Origin: CAZSPL01 sp964608735
Lineage (GTDB): Bacteria > JAJVIF01 > JAPKYR01 > CAZSPL01
Direction of reading: 5' to 3'
DNA: 9,170 nt
Assembly (NCBI GenBank): GCA_964608735.1
Contig: CAZSPL010000166.1
Location: 1 to 9,170 of the forward strand
Shown: positions 1 through 6,110 of the stretch, one piece after another
Numbering within the stretch: the stretch's first letter is position 1
Layout: each line of letters starts with the position of its first letter
Notes under the pieces: model-generated
What the model was told of the DNA's origin: nothing
What the model saw: the letters and a program-made list of their open reading frames with translations, nothing else
Database searches by the model: none
Translations under genes and position numbers: made by a program

Positions 1-2124
1 GCATACGGCTTCGCGCACTTCGACATCCTCATCGCTCAGCAGGGGTATCATCGCGTCGACCGCCTGTTCGGCAGCGGCCTGTCCGAGGGCGTTGACTGCG
101 GCGATGCGTATGCGGGATTCGTTGTAGGTGAGATTTTCAATCAAAGCATCGATGACGCCGGGCTGGCCGGTTACGGGCGCGATGGCGATGGCGGCGGCGA
201 AACGCGCTTCCTCGTTGGTGCCGCGCAATGCTTTAAGAAGCACCGGCGCGGCTTCCTCGGGAAACGGGCCGACGAATCCGAGAGCCGATGCGGCGGCGAC
301 CTGGATCAGCGGTTCGGGGTCGTCGAGCATCGCCCTGAGCGCGTCGGCGGCGCTTGATGCGGCCGGGCCGATGGCCCCGAGGCTGATTGCGGCGTACTGG
401 CGTATATTGTTATCCGCGGATTGCGTAAGCTCGATCAGCGTGGGGACGGCATCCCTTGCCGCGGGGCCGATACTTCCGAGAGTGTAAACCGCGTTGTAGG
501 CGATTTCATCGTCGGTGCTTTTGGTGAGTATGATGAGCGCGGGTACGGCTTGCCCGGCGGCGGGACCGATCGCCCTTATCGCCGCGATAATGGATCTTCT
601 CATGGTCGGCGCTTCATCCTCGAGCATCACGACAAGCCTCGGGACCGCCTGGGCAGCGGCGGGGCCTATCTTGGTGATCGCATCGACGGCAAACGCGCGG
701 ACCATGCGGTCCTCATCGCTGAGCGATTTTGCCAGCGCGGGCGCGACACCCGAGAAATCGCCGAGGTCGCCGAGCGTTATGACGGCGGAGACGCGTATGG
801 CCGGGTCGCTATCTTCCGTGAGGCCTATCAGTGTGGGCACGACCCTGGCGGCATGACGTCCCATCTTGAAAAGCGCGTTTGCGGCCTTGAGGCGGACATG
901 CGCCTCGCGGTCGTCGAGAAGTTCGAGAAGTTTCGGCGCGGCATCGGTCGCGGCGGGCCCGAAACCGGCGATCGCTTCGGCGGCATCGGCGCGCACGCCT
1001 GCGTCATCGCTGTCGAGAAGAAGCATGAGCGACGGGATGACATCGTCGGCTTCGGCCTGTACGGCGACAATCGCGGCGGTGGCGGCACCTCGAATGTCGG
1101 GATTGCGGTCGCCTATGGAGTGGGCGATAAGCGGGGCGGCACCGGATGCATCGGGGCCGATCTTCGCGAGGGCATCGATGATAGTGCGCACTCCCTCCGG
1201 CTCGGCTTTTTCGAGGGCGGAAGTGAGGGCGTCGACCACCCCGGGCTGCGCGCCAACATCGCCGAGTACGGCTATCGCGCGGTAATAGACATCGCGGTCG
1301 TCCTGTTTGAGCGCGGCGAGAAGTGTGGGCGCGACCATGGCGGCGTTTTCGCCTATCTTGTTCAGTGCGCTCGCGGCGGCGACGCGCATCGGCCATTCGG
1401 CATCGGCGAGCAATGCGGTCAGCTTCGGCGAAGCGGATTCGGCATCGGCGCCGTATTCACCGAGCGCCCATGCGGCGGCGGTACGTATATCGATTGCCGA
1501 ATCATCCAACAGGTTGACCATTTCCGGGACAACGCGCGCGGGGTCATAATCGATGGCGGCGACGGCGTGTATGGCGGCGATGCGCACATCGTTATCAGTA
1601 TCAGCGAGCATCCCGACAAGTTTGTCGCCGGCGGCTGATGCGGCCCGGGGGTCGAACTTGCTTATGATGTACACCGCGTCGGCGCGGACCTTGGGGACAT
1701 CGCTGTCCAGCGCAGGCATAAGAGCGGTGATGGAATCGGGGCCGATGTTCCTGAGCGTCGAGGCAAGCATCGTCAGCGATTGCGGGCTGTCGGTCGGAAG
1801 CAGGGCGATGAGCGGGGGGATCGCATCGCGCGCATCGGGGCCTATCGCGCCGAGGGCGAGGATGATACCGAGGGTGTAGTCGGGGGCTTTGTCGGAAAGG
1901 GCGTCGATGAGAAGCGGCACCGCATCGGCACCGTATGCTACGAGTTCATTGATGGTCGTGTAGAGATTCGTGTATTCAGGATCGTTCAGTTTGTCGATCA
2001 GCGACGCGATGGCAGCAGTGTCGGGGGTGGATGCGGCCTCGCCGGGAGGTTTCTTCTTGCAGGAGGGAATGAGGAGTATGCAGAGCGAGAGGAATATTAC
2101 GAAGAGGAGTTTTTTTGACGGCAT
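1..2124 (-). CDS. HEAT-repeat lipoprotein, partial (C-terminus beyond the window)
   Basis: Reading the minus strand leftwards from 2124, I checked all 708 codons to the window edge and found no stop. The N-terminus is a lipoprotein signal: MPSKK, a hydrophobic core, then lipobox IPSC (residues 19-22), so Cys22 should be lipidated after export. From about residue 45 the protein is a run of roughly 20 helical-hairpin units, many of exactly 33 residues, with the pattern DAVPxLIxLL..D...VRxxAAxALGxIGPAA. This is typical of HEAT/PBS-lyase-type alpha-solenoids, which bind other proteins; no catalytic motif is visible. Likely role: an envelope-anchored scaffold (inference). Start: ATG at 2124 has a weak GGTGA about 8 nt upstream; in-frame ATGs at 2130 and 2136 are alternatives that only add residues before the signal. 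One copy of a repeat shared with the other lipoprotein gene lies 94 bp upstream. The extreme alanine/glycine bias keeps the opposite strand open for hundreds of codons. Confidence 0.9.
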   Translation of the reverse strand, partial: MPSKKLLFVIFLSLCILLIPSCKKKPPGEAASTPDTAAIASLIDKLNDPEYTNLYTTINELVAYGADAVPLLIDALSDKAPDYTLGIILALGAIGPDARDAIPPLIALLPTDSPQSLTMLASTLRNIGPDSITALMPALDSDVPKVRADAVYIISKFDPRAASAAGDKLVGMLADTDNDVRIAAIHAVAAIDYDPARVVPEMVNLLDDSAIDIRTAAAWALGEYGADAESASPKLTALLADAEWPMRVAAASALNKIGENAAMVAPTLLAALKQDDRDVYYRAIAVLGDVGAQPGVVDALTSALEKAEPEGVRTIIDALAKIGPDASGAAPLIAHSIGDRNPDIRGAATAAIVAVQAEADDVIPSLMLLLDSDDAGVRADAAEAIAGFGPAATDAAPKLLELLDDREAHVRLKAANALFKMGRHAARVVPTLIGLTEDSDPAIRVSAVITLGDLGDFSGVAPALAKSLSDEDRMVRAFAVDAITKIGPAAAQAVPRLVVMLEDEAPTMRRSIIAAIRAIGPAAGQAVPALIILTKSTDDEIAYNAVYTLGSIGPAARDAVPTLIELTQSADNNIRQYAAISLGAIGPAASSAADALRAMLDDPEPLIQVAAASALGFVGPFPEEAAPVLLKALRGTNEEARFAAAIAIAPVTGQPGVIDALIENLTYNESRIRIAAVNALGQAAAEQAVDAMIPLLSDEDVEVREAVC

Positions 2125-2218
2125 GTTCATCACCATATAGAAGACGATTGAGAGGGAAACCGGTTCAATGGAAATCCTACCACATGAAGGGGGATTGGTA
2201 TAAGGGCGGCATGAAGAC

Positions 2219-2285
2219 CACGGGTGAGCTTGATGAGGTTGACAGGGTCATGGTGGTTGGTCGGCGCTCGTCCGTGCCACACGGA
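2219..2285 (+). repeat. Dispersed repeat, copy 1
   Basis: This 67-bp block matches 5539-5605 at 62 of 67 positions without gaps, in the same orientation. Differences are at 2225, 2242, 2261, 2262 and 2264. It starts CACGGG and ends in a perfect small hairpin, TCCGTG-CCA-CACGGA (2271-2285). Weaker similarity with the same spacing continues about 25 bp to the left and includes a shared TGGTAT (2195-2200 and 5515-5520). It sits 94 bp upstream of the HEAT lipoprotein start codon. Both copies are open in one minus-strand frame, but the substitutions are not biased to synonymous sites and no ribosome binding site is seen, so I treat it as non-coding. It could be a regulatory element or a small mobile repeat. 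Confidence 0.85.
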
Positions 2286-2303
2286 AACAAAGTTACAGAA
2301 TTT

Positions 2304-2312
2304 TGATATACT
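2304..2312 (+). promoter_or_regulatory. Possible extended -10 promoter of the recombinase-fragment gene
   Basis: TGATATACT fits an extended -10 element (TG, one base, then TATACT). No good -35 box lies 17 bp upstream. Transcription would begin near 2319 and give a leader of about 75 nt before the ATG at 2396. This would argue against the earlier possible start at 2303. Confidence 0.35.
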
Positions 2313-2395
2313 TCCGGCGAATGGATAGAACCGCGCACGGCTTTATGCGGAACCGGGTACGCCCGAAGGTGTATCTTGAAGACGGAGGAGGATTG

Positions 2396-3070
2396 ATGGG
2401 CGCTCCGATGGAAGAAATAAAAGAATCGCCTGAAGATCCGGAGAAGATTCAACGGCTCAAGAAAGTCCGCAGGCGCCGGCGTTCCCCGGGCAGGGATGTG
2501 GTATATGAGCTTACCGATGTCATCAAGTGCTCTAAATGCAAGTCGACATTAACGGTGCACTATGACAGGGAGGGCTGGAAATTCCTTCGCTGCACATCAA
2601 AATATCGGAATGCCAGGGGGGGGTGTAAGGAACCCATTATCGGCTATACAGGAGCCCTGAACCTTGTTTACGCCTATACGAGGGCTTTCATCGGAGGCAA
2701 AGGAAATCGGCTTTCCCCGGCGGCTGTTGTAAGCAGGCTGGGGAAGCTTCACAAGGAGATTGGAGTAGTCGAAGAGCGCAGGCAGAAGTTTATCGACCTG
2801 CATGGCGAGGGGATTATGTCGCGAAAGGACCTGGCTCAGAGGTTGAAGCCTTATGATGACAAGTTAACCGATATCAATAGAGAGCTTTCCAGGCTCGAAT
2901 GGGAAATTGCCAAAGGCATGAAGAGGAAGGATTTTGTCCACCATGCCAAGTGTTTTGAAGCGGCGGTAAAGACAAGTAACCCCGCTTTGATAAACTATTT
3001 TCTCAAAGCCTTCTGGCCATTCGGCATCCAGTCCCAGGAACTGAAGAAGTTTAAAGCCAACATTGAGTAA
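2396..3070 (+). CDS. Stand-alone C-terminal part of a large serine recombinase (zinc ribbon plus coiled coil)
   Basis: The 224-residue product resembles only the end of large serine recombinases. Residues 20-33 are very basic. Residues 45-77 form a recombinase zinc beta-ribbon: CSKC (Cys45, Cys48), then an FLRC (Cys66) and a GGC (Cys77). A coiled-coil segment of the usual type follows (residues about 117-180), including the family-like pattern DLHGEGIMSRKDLAQRL and later LSRLEWEI. The N-terminal resolvase fold with its catalytic serine, and the middle recombinase domain, are absent; the upstream DNA holds repeat copy 1 instead. The start at 2396 is favoured by GGAGGAGG at 2384-2391, about 7 nt from the ATG when measured from GGAGG; the frame is open back to 2303, but those 31 residues look non-protein-like. 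By eye the gene is less GC-rich than its neighbours, which suggests transfer. It is either a decayed element with a still intact fragment, or a DNA-binding accessory protein. It cannot recombine DNA by itself. Confidence 0.75.
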   Translation: MGAPMEEIKESPEDPEKIQRLKKVRRRRRSPGRDVVYELTDVIKCSKCKSTLTVHYDREGWKFLRCTSKYRNARGGCKEPIIGYTGALNLVYAYTRAFIGGKGNRLSPAAVVSRLGKLHKEIGVVEERRQKFIDLHGEGIMSRKDLAQRLKPYDDKLTDINRELSRLEWEIAKGMKRKDFVHHAKCFEAAVKTSNPALINYFLKAFWPFGIQSQELKKFKANIE

Positions 3071-3073
3071 CGG

Positions 3074-5440
3074 CTACTCAAGCTCGAAATGGGCTTTGCG
3101 CCAGCGGATGTCGTGGTCGTCGTAGCCCCAGTCCGCGGGGTATGACCATGCCATTATAAAATCGCATCCCAGGATATCCTGCAGCGCGACGGCATCGGGG
3201 TCCTGCACATTTTCGTCCATCGTGCTGACGATGATGGGCGTATTGAATGTCGCTCCGGCATCCTGAGTGAGCGTCGCATAAACATCGCCGCCGGTCTCAT
3301 AAACGAACGCGACGATATCCGCGCCGAACTCGTGGTCCCACAGCAAATGGGCGTCGTGCAGGATGCCAATAGATTCCACTACGACGACAGGCTGCGTCCA
3401 TTCGTCGAGATTTCCCGAGCTGTATGTGTAAAGCAGTTGCGACTGCTCGTCGAACATGTCGAACGCGAAGCACATGTGGATTCCGCCGGACGGGTCGACC
3501 TGTATGCACGGGTCGCGCACAATTCCGCCGTCGGCTTCGTAGACAAGGAGGTCCGGCGTCCAGGTTGAGTATTCGCCGTCGGCGGGCGATGTCGCGAGCA
3601 GGATCTGCGTTTTGTCATCGGATGAATATGCGAGCACCACATCGCCTGCGGAAGTTTCATCGCAGGAACGCACGTGCGAGATGCGCCCCGACTCGGTAAC
3701 GGTGAACGGGCCGTATCCCGATGTGTCCCAGCTTCCGCCGCCCTGGTTCTCCAGCAGCTGGTTCGTCATGAGGCTTTGTTTGCATGTAATGCCGGGGCCG
3801 AGGTCGGAAAACGCGATGGTGTAGCCGAGTGAGTCGACAAATGTTTCGAGGTCTTCTTCTTTAGACCCCGCGGAGAACGCATACTCACTCTTGCCTTCCT
3901 CGACGCATCGCCCGGCATCGACCATGCATACGAGGCTGCCCGCGAAATTGAGTATGAAGTTCGAATCCCCCTCGGTATCCGGCGCAACCTTGATGGTGTC
4001 GGTTCTGGTGACGGCGCCGGGTCCGGAGCCGAGCGAGCCGAACATGTTGCCGCCGCCGCTCCATGATTGCCCGCCATCCGGTGACGAGACGGAGATATCG
4101 GCGGCGTGCCAGTAATCAAGTCGCGGGGCGACCCATACGATGCGGATGTCGCCATCGGCTTCCTGGCATAACGCGGGGCTGAATTCATCCCAGTATGGCT
4201 GGGTGCCCTCGCCCATCTGGTAGCATAGCGGGGAGAGGATGTCATCGAGTATGAATGTGCCGTCCTCATCGGGGACTATGATGATCTTATCCTGCGAAAC
4301 TATCTCGACATCGACGGGGATAAGAAAATATGTCTTCAACTCACCGAGGTTGGGGTCATCGGCGATATCTTTCGCGGCGATGAGTATGTCATATTCGCCG
4401 GCGGTAGCGCCGAGTTCGTTGGTAATCGTCGCCGTAAACAATGCATGGTCGCCCTCGTTGGAAACGAACTGCGCGTTTTCGAATCCGCTGAACAAATCCG
4501 GCGCTTCGAGTGTGACGGATTCGACGGTGGCGGCTCCCTGCCAGTCATAGACCTGGATTTCGACGATGGACTGTCCGCCTTCGGGTGTGAGCCCGGAGCC
4601 CGCATCGGCGACGATGTTGTAGGCTTCGAGGGAGTTGGCGCTGATAGGCCAATCGCCGGGGACCTCATATGGCGGGCTCCCGGTTGGCATACGCCACGAT
4701 GCGTCGACCGCGTAGCCGAATACGAACGGGCCGTCGGGCATGTCGACCTCGTACTGGCGGGTATCGGTTCCGCCCGCGATGAATACATGGCGCTCCTCGA
4801 TGGAGAAATATCTTTTATAACCGTTGAGCGTGGCATCGGGAGTGAGCCCGGCGTAATTTCCCTGCTGGTATTCGAACATCGGCAGCGCGCCGGTGCCGGG
4901 GGCGAAGTCGACCGGGTTGAAGAGCGTGGTGTAGGCATCGGGATTCATCAACTGGCCGTCACCGAGGTTGCGGTCGCTCATCGCGAGTCCTGAAGCCGGG
5001 AGGATTTTCGAGCCGCGGAAGATGCATATGCCGCGAACATCGAAGCCGGTGTAAATCTGCTGGCCGAGGAACGGGTGCCGCAGTTTGACATCGACCAGCA
5101 ATGTCCCGTTCCCGGAAGGGGTTATATTATCAATCGAGAGGCATGTCTGGCATGGCTCTTCCTCGAGGAACCGCCGTGCGTTTAGATGGAGCTGCGTCGC
5201 TCGCAGGGGGAGTGGTTCGACGGCTGTGTGCCCGGCGTCGACTTCGAAGAGCCAGTATCCCCACAGGTAGTGCGAGCCCGATGCGGCGGCCTGGATGTCC
5301 GTCGCCTGCGCGGGGATTTGCGGCTGGAGCGTCGAGCCGGAGGAGGAACATCCCGTGATAATGCAAACGAGGAGCAGAAGAATCGTCGGGATGATGGCGG
5401 GGAGGAATTTTCTCAGGTGAGTAACCAGGGAACGATGCAT
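3074..5440 (-). CDS. Large exported lipoprotein with Asp-box (BNR/sialidase-like) motifs
   Basis: The 788-residue product starts with a lipoprotein signal: Arg/Lys-containing n-region, hydrophobic core (residues about 15-29), and lipobox ITGC with Cys31 as the lipid site. The N-terminal half (about 55-380) appears beta-rich, with a CQTC pair (97-100), the segment YTGFDVRGICIF (130-141) and later an Ig-like stretch (about 290-380). The C-terminal half carries Asp-box-like motifs, SPDGGQSW (453-460) and a weaker TQDAGATF (725-732), and other blade-like strands ending in W/Y. This suggests a sialidase-like beta-propeller. No sialidase catalytic set (Arg triad, FRIP motif) was recognised, so enzyme activity is not claimed; carbohydrate or protein binding at the cell surface is inference. 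ATG at 5440 directly precedes the signal peptide; its ribosome binding site is weak. The gene converges on the recombinase fragment with only 3 bases between stops. Repeat copy 2 lies 98 bp upstream. I do not recognise the N-terminal family by name. Confidence 0.87.
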   Translation of the reverse strand: MHRSLVTHLRKFLPAIIPTILLLLVCIITGCSSSGSTLQPQIPAQATDIQAAASGSHYLWGYWLFEVDAGHTAVEPLPLRATQLHLNARRFLEEEPCQTCLSIDNITPSGNGTLLVDVKLRHPFLGQQIYTGFDVRGICIFRGSKILPASGLAMSDRNLGDGQLMNPDAYTTLFNPVDFAPGTGALPMFEYQQGNYAGLTPDATLNGYKRYFSIEERHVFIAGGTDTRQYEVDMPDGPFVFGYAVDASWRMPTGSPPYEVPGDWPISANSLEAYNIVADAGSGLTPEGGQSIVEIQVYDWQGAATVESVTLEAPDLFSGFENAQFVSNEGDHALFTATITNELGATAGEYDILIAAKDIADDPNLGELKTYFLIPVDVEIVSQDKIIIVPDEDGTFILDDILSPLCYQMGEGTQPYWDEFSPALCQEADGDIRIVWVAPRLDYWHAADISVSSPDGGQSWSGGGNMFGSLGSGPGAVTRTDTIKVAPDTEGDSNFILNFAGSLVCMVDAGRCVEEGKSEYAFSAGSKEEDLETFVDSLGYTIAFSDLGPGITCKQSLMTNQLLENQGGGSWDTSGYGPFTVTESGRISHVRSCDETSAGDVVLAYSSDDKTQILLATSPADGEYSTWTPDLLVYEADGGIVRDPCIQVDPSGGIHMCFAFDMFDEQSQLLYTYSSGNLDEWTQPVVVVESIGILHDAHLLWDHEFGADIVAFVYETGGDVYATLTQDAGATFNTPIIVSTMDENVQDPDAVALQDILGCDFIMAWSYPADWGYDDHDIRWRKAHFELE

Positions 5441-5467
5441 TTTTTCACATCCACTTTAGAGTACTGC

Positions 5468-5496
5468 GATGTATTTCTACAGAAGAAATATACATC
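5468..5496. repeat. Imperfect inverted repeat upstream of the 788-residue lipoprotein gene
   Basis: GATGTAT and ATACATC at the ends, with TTTCT and AGAAA inside them, form a nearly complete 29-bp palindrome with a two-base bulge. It lies 28-56 bp before the start codon at 5440, where a promoter or 5' leader is expected. It could be an operator or a leader hairpin. No equivalent is seen before the HEAT lipoprotein gene. Confidence 0.5.
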
Positions 5497-5538
5497 ATAA
5501 CGGTCTTGTATAAAATGGTATGGCGGGAGGATCAGGGA

Positions 5539-5605
5539 CACGGGCGAGCTTGATGAGGTTGGCAGGGTCATGGTGGTTGGGAGACGCTCGTCCGTGCCAC
5601 ACGGA
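5539..5605 (+). repeat. Dispersed repeat, copy 2
   Basis: This is the second copy of the 67-bp block at 2219-2285, 62 of 67 identical and in the same orientation, with the same terminal hairpin TCCGTG-CCA-CACGGA at 5591-5605. It begins 98 bp upstream of the 788-residue lipoprotein start codon, almost the same distance as copy 1 has from its gene. Beyond 5605 the two copies diverge at once. Confidence 0.85.
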
Positions 5606-5674
5606 GGGGAGGGGTATCGGATGAGATGGATTTAAGCGGTGTGAAATAGATGGAAAATGAAGGAGAGTTGCCGC

Positions 5675-5717
5675 AAAAAAATCACCCCGCCCTAAAACTT
5701 TAGGGTTGGGCGGGGTG
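5675..5717 (-). terminator. Intrinsic terminator on the minus strand with no gene in front
   Basis: CACCCCGCCC (5683-5692) and GGGCGGGGTG (5708-5717) are perfect 10-bp complements around a 15-base loop. On the minus strand the hairpin is followed by A and then seven T (A-run 5675-5681 on the plus strand), the classical rho-independent layout. A nested alternative stem, CCCTAAA/TTTAGGG (5690-5705), lies inside. No minus-strand protein gene precedes it for several hundred bases, so it may end a small RNA, or it may stop read-through towards the lipoprotein gene. Confidence 0.65.
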
Positions 5718-5771
5718 TTCCGCCCATTCGGGGGGGTTGGCCCCGACGGGCTGTCTCCAGGCAAGGAAACC

Positions 5772-5794
5772 TACATGAAAATAGATACCATGTA
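5772..5794. repeat. Inverted repeat TACATG...CATGTA
   Basis: TACATG (5772-5777) and CATGTA (5789-5794) are separated by 11 AT-rich bases. The repeat lies about 55 bp before the orphan terminator when read on the minus strand, so it could be a hairpin of the same hypothetical RNA, or a protein-binding site. Confidence 0.4.
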
Positions 5795-5870
5795 AACCTC
5801 CCCGCGACAAGGGAAAGCGGTTAATACAATCAAATTACCGGGGACATTTGTTTAGCATGGGAAAAAGCCG

Positions 5871-5922
5871 TCGACCGGGGCTTCCCGGAGACCTTATAAC
5901 CGGGCCGCAGGCACCGGGTCGA
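5871..5922. repeat. Nested GC-rich inverted repeats
   Basis: TCGACC (5871-5876) pairs with GGTCGA (5917-5922) and, in an alternative fold sharing bases with it, CCGGG (5875-5879) pairs with CCCGG (5884-5888) around a GCTT loop. These could form a cruciform or RNA structure. No known riboswitch core was recognised. Confidence 0.35.
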
Positions 5923-5992
5923 TAAAACATCCTGGAACCGGGGCCGGGGATAAACGCGGGGCGAATCCGGCCGAAAATCAGCATGGGGCGGC

Positions 5993-6021
5993 TTGACAGT
6001 GGGAAGGTTGCCCCTTAATAT
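5993..6021 (+). promoter_or_regulatory. Sigma70-type promoter of the aminotransferase gene
   Basis: A perfect TTGACA (5993-5998), 17 bases, then TAATAT (6016-6021). Transcription would start near 6028, at the foot of a small GC hairpin, CCCGC-CGC-GCGGG (6028-6040), giving a leader of about 83 nt. This is one of the two clearest promoters in the window. Confidence 0.75.
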
Positions 6022-6067
6022 CGATGTCCCGCCGCGCGGGATTATTCCGCGTTTGCGCATCCATGGT

Positions 6068-6094
6068 GTAAGCCGGGGGGATGCCTTGGTTTAC
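6068..6094 (+). promoter_or_regulatory. Leader hairpin just before the aminotransferase ribosome binding site
   Basis: GTAAGCC (6068-6074) can pair fully with GGTTTAC (6088-6094), using one G-U pair, around a 13-base loop. It ends three bases before the AAGGAG ribosome binding site (6098-6103). It may affect ribosome access; no ligand-binding core is recognised. Confidence 0.3.
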
Positions 6095-6110
6095 GGGAAG
6101 GAGTATCACG

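Larger units (their letters stand above)
5441..6110. other. 670-bp intergenic region with repeats and RNA-like structure, no credible gene
   Basis: Short open frames here (for example minus-strand 5495-5764 and 5830-6060) have no ribosome binding site and no protein-like composition. The region holds, from left to right: an imperfect palindrome, repeat copy 2, a minus-strand intrinsic terminator, small inverted repeats at 5772-5794 and 5871-5922, a strong plus-strand promoter and the aminotransferase leader. It divides two divergently transcribed genes, so it must carry promoters for both. Confidence 0.8.

Noticed and set aside
421..1638. A 405-codon plus-strand open frame
   Set aside because: It is exactly antisense and in codon register to the HEAT-repeat gene. 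Its arginine/glycine-rich composition is the complement of alanine-rich codons, and it has no ribosome binding site or recognisable domain.
1..2124. Tandem DNA repeat or CRISPR-like array
   Set aside because: The 99-bp periodicity comes from degenerate HEAT protein units. Units are not identical at DNA level and there is no repeat-spacer pattern. No tRNA or rRNA gene was seen in the window either.
2239..2244. TTGACA inside repeat copy 1 as a -35 box
   Set aside because: There is no -10-like hexamer 16-18 bp downstream (CGGCGC there), and copy 2 has TTGGCA instead.
2303..2395. Longer N-terminus for the recombinase fragment starting at 2303
   Set aside because: The first ATG lies inside the likely -10 element and lacks a ribosome binding site, while the ATG at 2396 has GGAGGAGG at a good distance.
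5495..5764. An 89-codon minus-strand frame containing repeat copy 2
   Set aside because: It runs through the terminator hairpin, has low-complexity proline-rich sequence and no ribosome binding site. The part shared with copy 1 shows no bias to synonymous change.
5823..6027. Possible riboswitch in the aminotransferase upstream region
   Set aside because: Several hairpins are present, but no core of a known riboswitch class was recognised and most lie upstream of the probable transcription start.
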